A stretch of DNA of 56,516 bases from Lachnospiraceae bacterium UBA1766 (lineage in GTDB: Bacteria; Bacillota; Clostridia; Lachnospirales; Lachnospiraceae), in assembly GCA_002314715.1 (NCBI GenBank), contig DCGY01000057.1, positions 1 to 56,516 on the forward strand, read 5' to 3'. The position numbers and the translations under genes are program-made. The notes beneath the pieces were generated by a model. The model had not been told where the DNA came from. It did not search any database and was given only the letters and a program-made list of their open reading frames with translations. Every line of letters begins with the position of its first letter. Within the stretch, counting starts at the first letter, position 1. Shown here piece by piece: positions 42,445-51,351 of this stretch.

Positions 42445-44841
42445 ATGACGAATGCACTTCAAAATATTGCCGAATTTTCCATGAAAAATACAATTAATCT
42501 GGATCCTTATTGCGTAAATGCGTTAGAGAAGGATGTGGTTTACTTAATGGCCTTTGACACAGACAGACTGCTTGCAGGATTTCGTGAGACAGCAGGCCTT
42601 GATACCAAAGGCGCGAAGAGATATGAAGGTTGGGAATCAACGCTTATCGGTGGTCATACTTTGGGCCATTATTTATCTGCTGTTGCCCAGGCATACGCAA
42701 ATCCCGGCGTTAGTGAGGAAGATAAAGCAATTATTTATCGGATGATGACAACCTTGATTGATGGACTTTTAGAGTGTCAGGCAAACTCTAAGGGTAGAAA
42801 AAATTTCCTTTTCGGAGCGGTTATGCTGGATCAGGATAATGTTGAAATTCAGTTCGATAATGTAGAAAAAGATTTGACCAATATCATTACCCAGGCATGG
42901 GTACCCTGGTATACCTTACATAAACTGTTGGCCGGCGTATTGGATGTCTATAAGATTACAGGATATGAAAATGCGCTTATCGTAGCGAAGCAGATTGGTG
43001 ACTGGTCCTACAATCGTGCCATGGGCTGGAGCGAGGAAACAGCAGCACAAGTCATCCGAGTAGAGTATGGCGGAATGAATGAGGTACTGTATGAGGTATA
43101 TGCATTAACCGGAGAAGAAAAATATGCGATTGTGGCGCATTTCTTTGATTCGGTTGCTTTATTTGAACGCGTAAATGCAGGTGGAGCAGATGCACTGAAT
43201 AATCATCATGCAAATACTACGATTCCGAAATTTATCGGTGCCTTACATCGTTATGTGACCTGTCATGGAAAAACGATTTCCGGTGAGGTGGTGGATGCCA
43301 CCGGATATTTGGAATACGCAAAGAACTTCTGGGATATGGTTGTTGATAAGCATACTTATGTTACCGGCGGGAACAGTGAGTGGGAGCATTTTGGCAAGGA
43401 TTATATTCTGGACAAGGAAAGAACGAACTGTAACTGCGAGACCTGTAATATTTACAATATGTTAAAGTATTCCAGGACATTATTCTGTTTAACAGGAGAC
43501 GTGAAATATTTACAGTATTATGAAAATGCTTTTTATAATACAATTCTTTCTTCCCAAAATCCGGAAACCGGCATGACCACCTATTTCCAACCCATGTCTA
43601 CCGGTTATTTCAAAGTGTTTGGACAGCGTTTTGACAAGTTCTGGTGTTGTACCGGCACGGGTATGGAGAATTTTACCAAGTTAAATGACAGTATTTACTT
43701 CCATAGCGATACCCATGTAATTGTGAATCTGTATCAGGATTCAAAACTCACATGGAAAGAAAAGCGTTGCAATATTTCCATGACGGCAAACCTTCAGAAA
43801 TCAGAAAAGGTGACCATTCGGATGGAGTCCACAAATGGCAAAGAGCTTGAAGTAGGGCTTGCGCTTCGTATTCCCGGATGGGTTTCCAAAAAGCCGGAGC
43901 TTCTGGTGAATGGGGAAGCAGTGGCTTATACCGTAGAAAATGGCTTTGCATTGTTGTCATCCGGATTAAAGAGCGGTAGCGAGATTACTTTCCTCCTCCC
44001 TATGAAAGTAGTTGCCTATCCGCTTCCGGACAATGACAGAAGTGTAGCCTTTAAATATGGTCCTACCGTTCTTAGTGCGGACCTTGGTAGTGAGAATATG
44101 ACCACTACCACAACCGGTATGATGGTAACGATACCTGCCGGTAAGGTTGGTGGATGGGATGATATTGTTCTTCCGGATGATGTTACACCGGAAGAATTTA
44201 TCCAAAATGCAGATAAGTATCTTGTTCGTGAAAAGACAGATTCACTTTGTTTTAAACTTACCGTCAATGGACTTCGTTTTGCGCCGCATTTCTCCAGATA
44301 CAAAGAAAGATACGGTATTTACTTTATTGTACGTACCAAGGAAGAGCTTCTTGCGGCAAAGAAAGCGAAGGAACTTGCCTTGTTGGAAAAGCCTGAGGGT
44401 GTTGTGATTGATACGGTACAACCCGGATACGGACAGTACGAAAACGATGAACTCCATAGAATGTATGACTGGGGTGGTTCGGTAGGTTCTACCGAGTGTG
44501 GAACGACCCGTTACGCAAAATCCGGAGGATCCTTTACATACCACATGTGCGTATCAAAGGAAGATAATAATTATCTGTCTCTTACCTTCTTAAAAGAGGA
44601 TAACGGAAAATCTCTTAAAATCGCATCCGGTGATGATGTATTTTATGAAGATGTTCTGGATTATGACGGCAGTGAAGAATCCTACGAAATCCGTGTGAAG
44701 GTTCCCAAGGCAGTAGTAGACAGAGCCCAGGATGTAAAGGCCAATGGAGAGAATCACAGAGTCATTCCCCTTACCTTCAAAGGAAGTCAGGGTGCCCAGT
44801 CAGCAAGATTGTTTGGATTTGTATATATGATGAATTACTAA
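42445..44841 (+). CDS. GH127 family beta-L-arabinofuranosidase
   Basis: A 798-residue enzyme of the DUF1680/GH127 family, cytoplasmic with no signal peptide. The (alpha/alpha)6 part opens with a GGHTLGHYLSA motif near residue 73. The region NCNCETCNIYNM near 332 and FWCCTGTGMENF near 401 contains the cysteines that bind zinc and serve as nucleophile in the characterised bifidobacterial enzyme. The C-terminal third is beta-rich. It would release beta-linked arabinofuranose, for instance from plant hydroxyproline glycoproteins, complementing GH51. A GGAGG site precedes the ATG. Confidence 0.9.
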   Translation: MTNALQNIAEFSMKNTINLDPYCVNALEKDVVYLMAFDTDRLLAGFRETAGLDTKGAKRYEGWESTLIGGHTLGHYLSAVAQAYANPGVSEEDKAIIYRMMTTLIDGLLECQANSKGRKNFLFGAVMLDQDNVEIQFDNVEKDLTNIITQAWVPWYTLHKLLAGVLDVYKITGYENALIVAKQIGDWSYNRAMGWSEETAAQVIRVEYGGMNEVLYEVYALTGEEKYAIVAHFFDSVALFERVNAGGADALNNHHANTTIPKFIGALHRYVTCHGKTISGEVVDATGYLEYAKNFWDMVVDKHTYVTGGNSEWEHFGKDYILDKERTNCNCETCNIYNMLKYSRTLFCLTGDVKYLQYYENAFYNTILSSQNPETGMTTYFQPMSTGYFKVFGQRFDKFWCCTGTGMENFTKLNDSIYFHSDTHVIVNLYQDSKLTWKEKRCNISMTANLQKSEKVTIRMESTNGKELEVGLALRIPGWVSKKPELLVNGEAVAYTVENGFALLSSGLKSGSEITFLLPMKVVAYPLPDNDRSVAFKYGPTVLSADLGSENMTTTTTGMMVTIPAGKVGGWDDIVLPDDVTPEEFIQNADKYLVREKTDSLCFKLTVNGLRFAPHFSRYKERYGIYFIVRTKEELLAAKKAKELALLEKPEGVVIDTVQPGYGQYENDELHRMYDWGGSVGSTECGTTRYAKSGGSFTYHMCVSKEDNNYLSLTFLKEDNGKSLKIASGDDVFYEDVLDYDGSEESYEIRVKVPKAVVDRAQDVKANGENHRVIPLTFKGSQGAQSARLFGFVYMMNY

Positions 44842-44847
44842 TATTTT

Positions 44848-44886
44848 GGAGCGAGTGTGAAAGAAATCAACACTCGCTCTGTTTTT
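44848..44886 (+). terminator. Terminator of the GH127 gene
   Basis: GAGCGAGTGT and ACACTCGCTC arms with an 11-nt loop, followed by TGTTTTTG. Confidence 0.9.
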
Positions 44887-44972
44887 GTTCAATATCTTAA
44901 TAAAGGATTATTTTCCTCCATATTTTGTCGATATAATATATAAGAAATATTAATAAAGAGGGGAAAGATTAT

Positions 44973-45671
44973 ATGCAGAAAAAAAGAAGAATCTTTCTTA
45001 AACAGAATAAAGGATTTACCTTGGTGGAATTAATTGTAGTACTGGTGATTTTGGCTATTCTGGCTGCGATTCTGGTTCCAAACCTTTTGGGATTTATTGA
45101 TAAAGCAAAAAGCGGACAGGTTTTGATTGATGCAAAATATGCTTATCAGGATGCCCAGGCGGTTTTGACGGACTTTTACGGAAAATATCCGGATATGGCA
45201 AAAAAGTATTATCAGGCCGGAAGAGGACGTAAGGATGGGTATACGGATGATAACAATGTGTTTCATCCGGCTTGTATTATTACGCAATCCACGATGTCTT
45301 CTGTGCAAAGCCTATATGACCAAGGTGGAGAACAGGCAGTCCGAGACTTTATTACTTCTTATAAAGAAAATGCATATAGTTACAGTCTGTATACAATAGC
45401 GTATGAAATTGCAAAACAGATGGATGCAAGAAGCAAAAAAAAGGGAACCGTTCGTTTTCAGATTGGAGATCGGGCAAGTAATGTCACATATAATGAATTT
45501 TATGAATCACATTCAAGTGCTTCCAAATGCAATCCCTTGATTTATCAGTTGTATTTTGATGAAAAAGGCAGAATTTTGATGTTTGAATATGGTATGGACG
45601 GTTATCTGGTACGATTTGAAAACGGAACAACAACGGTAGAACAGAACGGAAAAACTTATAAAAATCAATAA
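44973..45671 (+). CDS. Prepilin-like protein with N-terminal methylation site
   Basis: A 232-residue protein with a type IV prepilin signature, KGFTLVELIVVLVILAILAA, after a basic leader of about 13 residues. The Gly-Phe cleavage site and Glu at position +5 are intact. The rest is a soluble globular domain with no recognised family. No prepilin peptidase, ATPase or membrane-core gene is nearby, so it must use assembly machinery encoded elsewhere. The ATG follows GAGGGGAAAG. Terminators isolate it on both sides. Confidence 0.85.
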   Translation: MQKKRRIFLKQNKGFTLVELIVVLVILAILAAILVPNLLGFIDKAKSGQVLIDAKYAYQDAQAVLTDFYGKYPDMAKKYYQAGRGRKDGYTDDNNVFHPACIITQSTMSSVQSLYDQGGEQAVRDFITSYKENAYSYSLYTIAYEIAKQMDARSKKKGTVRFQIGDRASNVTYNEFYESHSSASKCNPLIYQLYFDEKGRILMFEYGMDGYLVRFENGTTTVEQNGKTYKNQ

Positions 45672-45677
45672 AAAGAG

Positions 45678-45718
45678 AAGGGACTCAAACCAAATAATCT
45701 GGTCTGGGTCCCTTTTTT
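45678..45718. terminator. Shared terminator between convergent genes
   Basis: AAGGGACTCAAACCA pairs with TGGTCTGGGTCCCTT around a 7-nt loop, with TTTTTT following on the plus strand. An A-rich run on the other side could serve the minus-strand antiporter gene as well. Confidence 0.85.
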
Positions 45719-45724
45719 AGGCAT

Positions 45725-46900
45725 TTATTTTTCCAACCATTTTTTGTAAGTTCTGTCGATTGCAAAGGCCCCCAGCGGTGCGGTTAGCACGATTGCAAGA
45801 ACAGCTACTGTCAGGACGATATCACCGCAGGCAAGTCCCAGACTAAGTGGAATACCTCCAATAGCCGCCTGCACTGTAGCTTTCGGGGTGTATGCCATCA
45901 TGGTAAATAAGCGTTCCCTAAAGTTAAATTTGGTTCCCAGCAGGCAGACAAATACACCAAACATTCGAAAGACAAGTGCTCCAATAATTACAACCAGAGC
46001 AATAACCCCTACATTGCCAAGGTAAGTGATGTTTACAGTGGCGCCGACTAATACAAATAGAAAAACCTCGGCCCCAACCCAAAGCTTATTGTATTTCGCG
46101 GAGAGTCGGGAGGCCGTTTCCTTTCGATACTTTTGTAAGGATACTCCAATGAACATAATGGCAATGAAAGCGGAGAAGGTAAGAGGAGTTTTTAAGGAAT
46201 CCTCCAACGCCACAAGCAAAAAGGATGCGGAGAGAATAATCAATATTTTCACGGTATCACGCATATGGATTTTTTCAAAGAATTTGGCAAATGCCCATCC
46301 GGCCAAATATCCAATCAGGATACCGGCGATAATCGAAAAGGGAATATTTACAAATCGAATTACGGAAATCCCTTCGCCCTGCGTCATTCCGATAAAAGTA
46401 GTAAATAGTACAATGACATAAACATCATCTACGGAAGCTCCGGCTAAAATCAGCTGAGGGATTCCTTTTTTTGTGCCATAACCTTCCTCCATCAGCTTTA
46501 CCATACGGGGAACAACCACAGCCGGGGAAACGGCAGCCAATACTGCGCCTAATATAGCGGCTTCTGTCAGTTGCAATCCCAAAAGCTTTGTGCCGAGAAG
46601 AAGCATTCCGAACAATTCAAAGGTTGCAGGTAAAAAGCACATCAAAAAAGCGGGACGGCCTATTTTTCTCAGGCCCGATACATCCAAACCAAATCCGGCT
46701 CTGGTAAGGATTATAATCAGGGCAATCTTACGAATATCAGCGGAAATCGATAGGATAGAGGAATCCATCCATCCTAAGACATAAGGGCCAAGGAGTATTC
46801 CTGTCAGTAACATACCAATTAAACTTGGCAACTTACATTTCTTGCAACCCCATCCAAGAAACATTCCGAAAATCAAAATCAGTGCAATGCTAAGTAACAT
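45725..46900 (-). CDS. CPA2-type cation:proton antiporter under a fluoride riboswitch
   Basis: A 391-residue membrane protein with about 12 helices, paralogous in type to the protein at 417-1601. The acidic ion-binding pair is in GASVDDVYV near residue 155. The fold matches the NhaA/NapA group, with no regulatory domain. The ATG at 46900 follows GGAGG; a TTG 15 bases upstream overlaps that site and is rejected. A fluoride aptamer with an overlapping terminator precedes it, so the protein may serve in fluoride resistance or in restoring ion balance during HF stress. Antiporter genes are known partners of this riboswitch class. Confidence 0.88.
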   Translation of the reverse strand: MLLSIALILIFGMFLGWGCKKCKLPSLIGMLLTGILLGPYVLGWMDSSILSISADIRKIALIIILTRAGFGLDVSGLRKIGRPAFLMCFLPATFELFGMLLLGTKLLGLQLTEAAILGAVLAAVSPAVVVPRMVKLMEEGYGTKKGIPQLILAGASVDDVYVIVLFTTFIGMTQGEGISVIRFVNIPFSIIAGILIGYLAGWAFAKFFEKIHMRDTVKILIILSASFLLVALEDSLKTPLTFSAFIAIMFIGVSLQKYRKETASRLSAKYNKLWVGAEVFLFVLVGATVNITYLGNVGVIALVVIIGALVFRMFGVFVCLLGTKFNFRERLFTMMAYTPKATVQAAIGGIPLSLGLACGDIVLTVAVLAIVLTAPLGAFAIDRTYKKWLEK

Positions 46901-46932
46901 TTCTATTTCCTCCAAAATAATTTCTTACACAG

Positions 46933-46976
46933 AAAAAGCTGACACTTTCTGCGTAAATATCGCAGAAGTCATCAGC
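46933..46976 (-). terminator. Riboswitch-controlled terminator
   Basis: On the minus strand GCTGATGACTTCTGCG pairs with CGCAGAAAGTGTCAGC across a 7-nt loop, 16 positions with only two mismatches, followed by TTTTT. The 5' arm reuses the 3' strands of aptamer stems P3 and P1, so the folded aptamer and the terminator exclude each other. Confidence 0.85.
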
Positions 46977-47030
46977 TTACATAAGCGGTTTAAGTAGATA
47001 AAGTCCTACTTGGGGAGAACCTCATTCCCT
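46963..47030 (-). ncRNA. Fluoride riboswitch aptamer (crcB motif)
   Basis: On the minus strand the RNA reads GGGAAUGAGG, then UUCUCCCC, a hairpin insert (AAGUAG/CUACUU), AAACCGC, UUAUGUAAGC, UGAUG and ACUUCUG. This matches the crcB consensus: pseudoknot GGG with CCC, P1 GAGGU with ACUUC, P3 GCUUA with UAAGC, then the conserved UGAUG. The hairpin insert in the joining loop is a known variable element. Binding fluoride should stabilise P1 and stop the terminator from forming, turning the gene on. Confidence 0.85.
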
Positions 47031-47090
47031 AACAAGAAATATACAATAGGAGAAATCGAAAAGCAAGAGCTTTTGTCAACTTTCAGTTTA

Positions 47091-47134
47091 TTGGAAAGGG
47101 AATTGTAATTCGCTATAGTTGTCTCAGAAGACAA
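47091..47134 (+). promoter_or_regulatory. Promoter of clpP-like gene with a dyad at the start site
   Basis: TTGGAA (47091-47096) and TATAGT (47114-47119) with a 17-bp spacer. A perfect dyad, TTGTCT-CAGA-AGACAA (47119-47134), covers the expected transcription start and may bind a repressor. It does not match the CtsR box. Confidence 0.65.
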
Positions 47135-47153
47135 AACGAGAGGAGAAAAGCTT

Positions 47154-47807
47154 ATGAAAGACTTTTATTATGTAACAAAAAATGATACTCTTGAAATGGG
47201 GGAAACGGTTACACACATTTCACACTGGTCCCCTTCGGTGGAAGAAGAATCCTGTAATGGTATTCGTGAAGTATCTCTTCGAACCAAACACTTTTCCAAT
47301 CGAAAGCTTTTCCTTACCGGAGAGGTGACGGAAGAAATGGCCAATGATTTTGTGGCCGAGCTTTTATACCTGGCTCAAACCAAAGAACCAATCCAAATCT
47401 ATATCAATAGTCCCGGGGGTTCGGTAAATGCCGGTATGGTTATTTACGACATCATTCAAGGCCTGGAAGATAAGGTGCCCATCGAAATGTATTGTATCGG
47501 TATGGCGGCTTCTATGGGTGCGATTATTCTTGCCGGGGGACAGAAGGGGAGAAGATATATTTTGCCCCACAGTAAGTGTATGATTCACGAACCTCTTATT
47601 TCAGGGGGAATGGGTGGATCTGCCACCAGCATCAAAAAGACTGCAGAATCCATTCTGGAGACCAAGGCAATCACAAATGGCATTTTGGCGAAGCATACCG
47701 GAAAGAGTATCCGGGAAATCGACGAGGCCACAGCATTTGATAACTATATGAATGCCGAGCAAGCGGTGAAATTTGGTCTGTGCGACGCTGTAAAGAATCT
47801 TTTCTAG
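47154..47807 (+). CDS. ClpP-like serine protease
   Basis: A 217-residue member of the ClpP family. The catalytic triad is Ser120 in GMAASMGA, His145 in MIHEP and Asp196 in FDNYMNA. The first 40 residues form an N-terminal extension longer than in housekeeping ClpP and contain no export signal. It would form a ring and work with a Clp ATPase encoded elsewhere. It may be a second paralogue rather than the main cell protease, because no trigger-factor or clpX gene adjoins it. The ATG has a GAGGAG site. The XRE gene follows by about 60 bp. Confidence 0.88.
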   Translation: MKDFYYVTKNDTLEMGETVTHISHWSPSVEEESCNGIREVSLRTKHFSNRKLFLTGEVTEEMANDFVAELLYLAQTKEPIQIYINSPGGSVNAGMVIYDIIQGLEDKVPIEMYCIGMAASMGAIILAGGQKGRRYILPHSKCMIHEPLISGGMGGSATSIKKTAESILETKAITNGILAKHTGKSIREIDEATAFDNYMNAEQAVKFGLCDAVKNLF

Positions 47808-47819
47808 AATAGCAATCCC

Positions 47820-47845
47820 GTAGCTGTCCGTCAACGGACAGCTAC
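47820..47845 (+). other. Strong hairpin between clpP-like and XRE genes
   Basis: GTAGCTGTCCG-TCAA-CGGACAGCTAC is a perfect 11-bp stem with a 4-nt loop, ending nine bases before the GGAGG site of the next gene. No T-run follows on either strand, so it is not an intrinsic terminator. It could be a processing or mRNA-stabilising structure, or a protein site. Confidence 0.55.
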
Positions 47846-47867
47846 GAGCAAAAAGGAGGGAATGCAT

Positions 47868-48800
47868 TTGGCAAAGGCAAAACCGACGGTTGAAGAGTTG
47901 ACGCAATATTCTGCATATCTCATTCAAAAAATGGACGAATATAACCTGTCTGCCAAAGATATGGCGGATATCGTCGGGATAGACGTAAAAAGTATTTACC
48001 GGTATCGAAACGGTGAAAATATGCCCAATAAAGAGATTGGGGAAATGATTAAAAACTACTTCGGGGAACTGGATGCTCAGAAGAATGCGAAAAAAGCAAA
48101 GGAATACATCGAAGAACCCGGTATTTCGGAAGAAGAATTTTTGATTCGTGTATATGAGACGGAAATCGCAGATTTGATGGACGATCAAATAGAAGGAGAT
48201 TTTCATCAAAAGATTATAGACTCCGGTTTTCTCGAAGAAGTGGAGCGATATAATCTGGATACACAGAAATATATTTTGAAATATTTTGAAGTAATACTTG
48301 CCCTGAATATGGAAGATATAGAATTATTGTTCCGAATGAAGCGGATGGATCGGGGACGATATCAGAAAGTTGTTTCATATTTAGAGAAAATACCGGCAGA
48401 CATTCGAATGATTTATGCAGACGATGAAACTCCGATACAACGAATTGACCAATATGTTCATATGATACGTTCGGAGGATGAAGTTCCCAAAAATCGAAGC
48501 CACGAGATTGGGGCGCAAGGAAAGGGTCGTTACATTAAGGAAGTGTATCAGGAGCTGTATTCCCATATGCGCGATGCGTTATATGCAGGAATGATGTTGC
48601 CGGAAGATTTGTTTGAACGGACAAAGGTTTTTTTGCAAAACACCCGGGAAGACTGGTATTTGCTATACCTGATAGAAAGATTTCGACGAGTAGATTATGA
48701 AAGCGGATTAACAAGTAGTTTTTTGTATGAAGGGAAATTGGTCGGCAGTCAGGAATATATGTTTTTGAATTTTCTAAAAGTAGTTGAAATTGGCGGCTAA
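47868..48800 (+). CDS. XRE-type helix-turn-helix protein
   Basis: A 310-residue protein with an N-terminal helix-turn-helix (about residues 10-65, NLSAKDMADIVGIDVKSIYRY) followed by about 240 mostly helical residues with no recognised family. The likely start is TTG at 47868, eight bases after GGAGG; an ATG at 47862 is only two bases from that site. It could regulate the upstream clpP-like gene, since a strong hairpin and no terminator lie between them. Confidence 0.75.
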   Translation: MAKAKPTVEELTQYSAYLIQKMDEYNLSAKDMADIVGIDVKSIYRYRNGENMPNKEIGEMIKNYFGELDAQKNAKKAKEYIEEPGISEEEFLIRVYETEIADLMDDQIEGDFHQKIIDSGFLEEVERYNLDTQKYILKYFEVILALNMEDIELLFRMKRMDRGRYQKVVSYLEKIPADIRMIYADDETPIQRIDQYVHMIRSEDEVPKNRSHEIGAQGKGRYIKEVYQELYSHMRDALYAGMMLPEDLFERTKVFLQNTREDWYLLYLIERFRRVDYESGLTSSFLYEGKLVGSQEYMFLNFLKVVEIGG

Positions 48801-49108
48801 AAATAGTGACAATGGAAAGTGACAGTTATGAGAAAAGGCGTTTTTCTTATGACTGTCACTTTTTAAGTGGTTGTTGTATTAGTGTCAAAAATATTCCATA
48901 ATAAGACTGTCAGGAGGGAACAGCGAGTGACAGTAAAGTGGTTACGAGATCCAATCCAGTGAACCACAGGTTAAATGCAATTTGGTTTCGAGTTTGTTAT
49001 ACTTGACGATACCCGGTATTGCCAAAGAGGTTTTTGGCAGGATTTGCGGCCCTTCATATTTCTACAAAAGGTGAAAGACACAACAAAGATTCTTAGGAGG
49101 AAAAACTT
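48801..49108. other. Gap between the XRE and sigma factor genes
   Basis: This 308-bp region holds the terminator at 48816-48865, a GTGGTT/AACCAC inverted pair near 48935-48965, and the small hairpin TGCCAAA-GAGG-TTTTTGGCA near 49020. A TATACT box near 49000 is a possible promoter for the sigma gene. No gene is supported. Confidence 0.5.
48816..48865 (+). terminator. Terminator after the XRE gene
   Basis: AAAGTGACAGTTATGAGAAA pairs with TTTCTTATGACTGTCACTTT around a GC-rich loop and is followed by more T residues. Confidence 0.9.
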
Positions 49109-50113
49109 ATGAAAAACTTCGAACTTGATTATTTGGAAATGGATATGAGAGAAGAACAGAATAAAGTGGAAGAACCTACAAGCGAAGAATTACAGTTTTT
49201 GGAAGAAGAACTGAATATGGAATATGGGGATATGGAAATCGGTCAAATGGAGCCGGACACGGATTACATTGGAGATTCATTACAGCTTTACCTTAGAGAT
49301 ATTTCAAGATACCCGTTATTGTCTGCCGAGGAAGAGAAAGAACTGGGTAAACAGATAATGGAAGGAAGTCCGGAAATATCTCAAATTGCTAAGGAAAAGC
49401 TGACTCAGTCCAATCTTCGTCTTGTATTATCCGTTGCACAGAAATATCAGTACAAAGGAATGGAATTGGAAGATTTGAACGCTATGGGTATTGAGGGACT
49501 CATTCAGGCGGTAGATAAATTTGACTATCGACGTGGATTCCGTTTCAGTACCTATGCAATCTGGTGGATTCGCCAGGCTGTTGCAAGAGGTCTTGCGGAT
49601 GAAGGAGCTACTGTCCGAATTCCGGTACATATGGGTGAGATTATCCGTAAGGTAAATCAGGCAAAGTCAGTTTTTTATGCCCAAAACGGTAAAAAAGCCG
49701 GTGTTGAAGATATTGCTGCAATTACCGGACTTACCGAGAAAACGGTTGAAACGGCAATGAAAGCAAAGTTAAAACTTCAGTCATTGGACAATCCCATTAA
49801 TGACGAAGAAGAGTCAACACTTGAGGAACTTATAGCTGATAAGCAGGCGGTGGACCCCTGCGAGGCTTCCCTTCAGGTAGAATTGAAAGATCTTGTTCAA
49901 AAGGTTCTTTCGAAACTCCCGGAAAAAGAGGCAGAGGTGCTTCGCCTTCGTTTCGGAATCGGAATGAAGGAGCCTATGACTTTGGAACAAATTGCCAAGC
50001 TTCCCGGTTATGGGGTTAGTAGGGAACGTGTTCGTCAGATTGAAGGATCTGCGGTGAAGATGATTCGCCGAAGTCCTTCTCTAATGAGAATGCTGGAGGA
50101 GTACGTTGCATAA
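49109..50113 (+). CDS. RpoD-like group 2 sigma factor
   Basis: A 334-residue sigma-70 family protein with regions 1.2 (QLYLRDISRYPLLSAEEE), 2 (KFDYRRGFRFSTYAIWWIRQ), 3 and 4.2 (VSRERVRQIEGSAVKMIRR). It lacks the long acidic region 1.1 of primary sigma factors, having a short acidic head instead. In region 2.4 the residue matching E. coli Thr440 is Ala159 (WIRQAVAR), a position that touches the -10 element. Region 4.2 has a longer loop (LPGYGVSRERV). It probably directs RNA polymerase to a modified promoter set. AGGAGG precedes the ATG. Confidence 0.9.
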   Translation: MKNFELDYLEMDMREEQNKVEEPTSEELQFLEEELNMEYGDMEIGQMEPDTDYIGDSLQLYLRDISRYPLLSAEEEKELGKQIMEGSPEISQIAKEKLTQSNLRLVLSVAQKYQYKGMELEDLNAMGIEGLIQAVDKFDYRRGFRFSTYAIWWIRQAVARGLADEGATVRIPVHMGEIIRKVNQAKSVFYAQNGKKAGVEDIAAITGLTEKTVETAMKAKLKLQSLDNPINDEEESTLEELIADKQAVDPCEASLQVELKDLVQKVLSKLPEKEAEVLRLRFGIGMKEPMTLEQIAKLPGYGVSRERVRQIEGSAVKMIRRSPSLMRMLEEYVA

Positions 50114-50163
50114 CGTCTCCTTCCACAAAGGCGCAAAATGAAACATACGAGAGGAGAAGTCTT

Positions 50164-50418
50164 ATGAAAATTTATAATCCACAGGAAACTAGTGAAAATG
50201 TTTTTCGCCTTGCAAAAAGCAAGGGTTGGTCAGATTCCAAACTTTCCCAGATTCTGGAACTTACTCCTCAGGCTGTAAGCAAATGGAGGAGAGGGATTGG
50301 AGCACCGTCCATTGACCGTTTGGTCGTAATTGCGGATATGTTTCATATCTCAATGGATAGCCTTGTGGTCTGCGACGAAATTGAAAACGCATATTGCCTT
50401 GCTATGGAAGAAAGATAA
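50164..50418 (+). CDS. Small XRE/Cro-type regulator
   Basis: An 84-residue protein made almost wholly of a helix-turn-helix (SDSKLSQILELTPQAVSKWRRG, residues about 22-43), as in phage Cro-type repressors. It lies 50 bp after the sigma factor gene with its own AGAGGAG site, probably on the same transcript. The target is unknown. Confidence 0.8.
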   Translation: MKIYNPQETSENVFRLAKSKGWSDSKLSQILELTPQAVSKWRRGIGAPSIDRLVVIADMFHISMDSLVVCDEIENAYCLAMEER

Positions 50419-50438
50419 TTCTTCACCATATAAATTCA

Positions 50439-50487
50439 GAAGAAGAAAATGGATTATGACTACTACGGATACATTTTCTTCTTTTTT
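50439..50487 (+). terminator. Terminator after the sigma/XRE unit
   Basis: AGAAGAAAATG pairs with CATTTTCTTCT across about 20 nt and runs into TTTTTT. Confidence 0.8.
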
Positions 50488-50587
50488 GTGTTATAATTTA
50501 AGTTAATATAAAAATTGGTTTTCGATATCATTCAAGCTGTGAAATACAAATGTATGGATAACCTCCAAAAAAATAGGTAGGATGATT

Positions 50588-51325
50588 ATGGTAGACAGAG
50601 GATTTCAGGATAATTACAAGTACATATTTGCGAAAAATGGGTTATATGGTGGCAACCAAAATACACCGAAACAAGAACCCGACAAATATAAGGATATTGT
50701 AAGACGTTACTATAGGGATTATACAGATAGTCAAATTGCAGAACGTCTTGCTTTACTGTCCAGAGAAGGATGTGGATATGTTGCTCTTGTGAATTCGATT
50801 TTTCTGAGATTTTATGGGAAAGAAGAACAATTTTACAGTGCGTTTGGGTTACCGATGTATGATGTCAACAGAAATCTTAATTATAACGATTTGTTGGTGG
50901 ATTTCTATTGCGCAACAGACAATCATAAACATTTTTTGTGGTTTGATTATCTGGACGAGAAGGAAGATAAACCATATCCAAACGGATATGGAACGGATAT
51001 TGATAACAGTGAGTGGAGATTTGAACAATATATGAAAAAGCGTGGGATTGCAGTGGAACTAAACCCCATTAAGCTACAACCTAAGGATATAGAGAAGCGT
51101 AGTAAAAATGGGCCGATTATAGTTAGTGTCCGGCCGACGGTTCTTTATGATATAGAGGGAAATATTGTTCATGATGCACAAGGCGGACATACCATGAGCG
51201 TTGTAAGTGCCTGTGATAATGGACTTGTCAAGGTATCTTCCTGGGGGAAAGAATATTATGTCAAACACGGTGCTTATACCGGGTATGAATATTATCAGCA
51301 GGTGATTTTCAAGGGGGTACATTGA
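50588..51325 (+). CDS. Cytoplasmic papain-fold (C39-like) protein
   Basis: A 245-residue protein of likely papain fold. A Cys-Gly motif, REGCGYVALVNSIF (Cys62), matches the CGPxAL active-site helix of C39-like proteases. GGHTMSVV (His201) and VSSWGKEYYV supply the histidine and the following strand. There is no signal peptide. The fold is used by proteases and by deamidating or crosslinking toxin domains, so the activity is open. I start at 50588, because AGGTAGG abuts the earlier ATG at 50582. A small gene follows and could encode its partner. Confidence 0.65.
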   Translation: MVDRGFQDNYKYIFAKNGLYGGNQNTPKQEPDKYKDIVRRYYRDYTDSQIAERLALLSREGCGYVALVNSIFLRFYGKEEQFYSAFGLPMYDVNRNLNYNDLLVDFYCATDNHKHFLWFDYLDEKEDKPYPNGYGTDIDNSEWRFEQYMKKRGIAVELNPIKLQPKDIEKRSKNGPIIVSVRPTVLYDIEGNIVHDAQGGHTMSVVSACDNGLVKVSSWGKEYYVKHGAYTGYEYYQQVIFKGVH

Positions 51326-51351
51326 TTTCGTCAACGATGGAGGGGCTGAGT

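Noticed and set aside
47820..47845. Intrinsic terminator after the clpP-like gene
   Set aside because: The stem is strong but no T-run follows on either strand.
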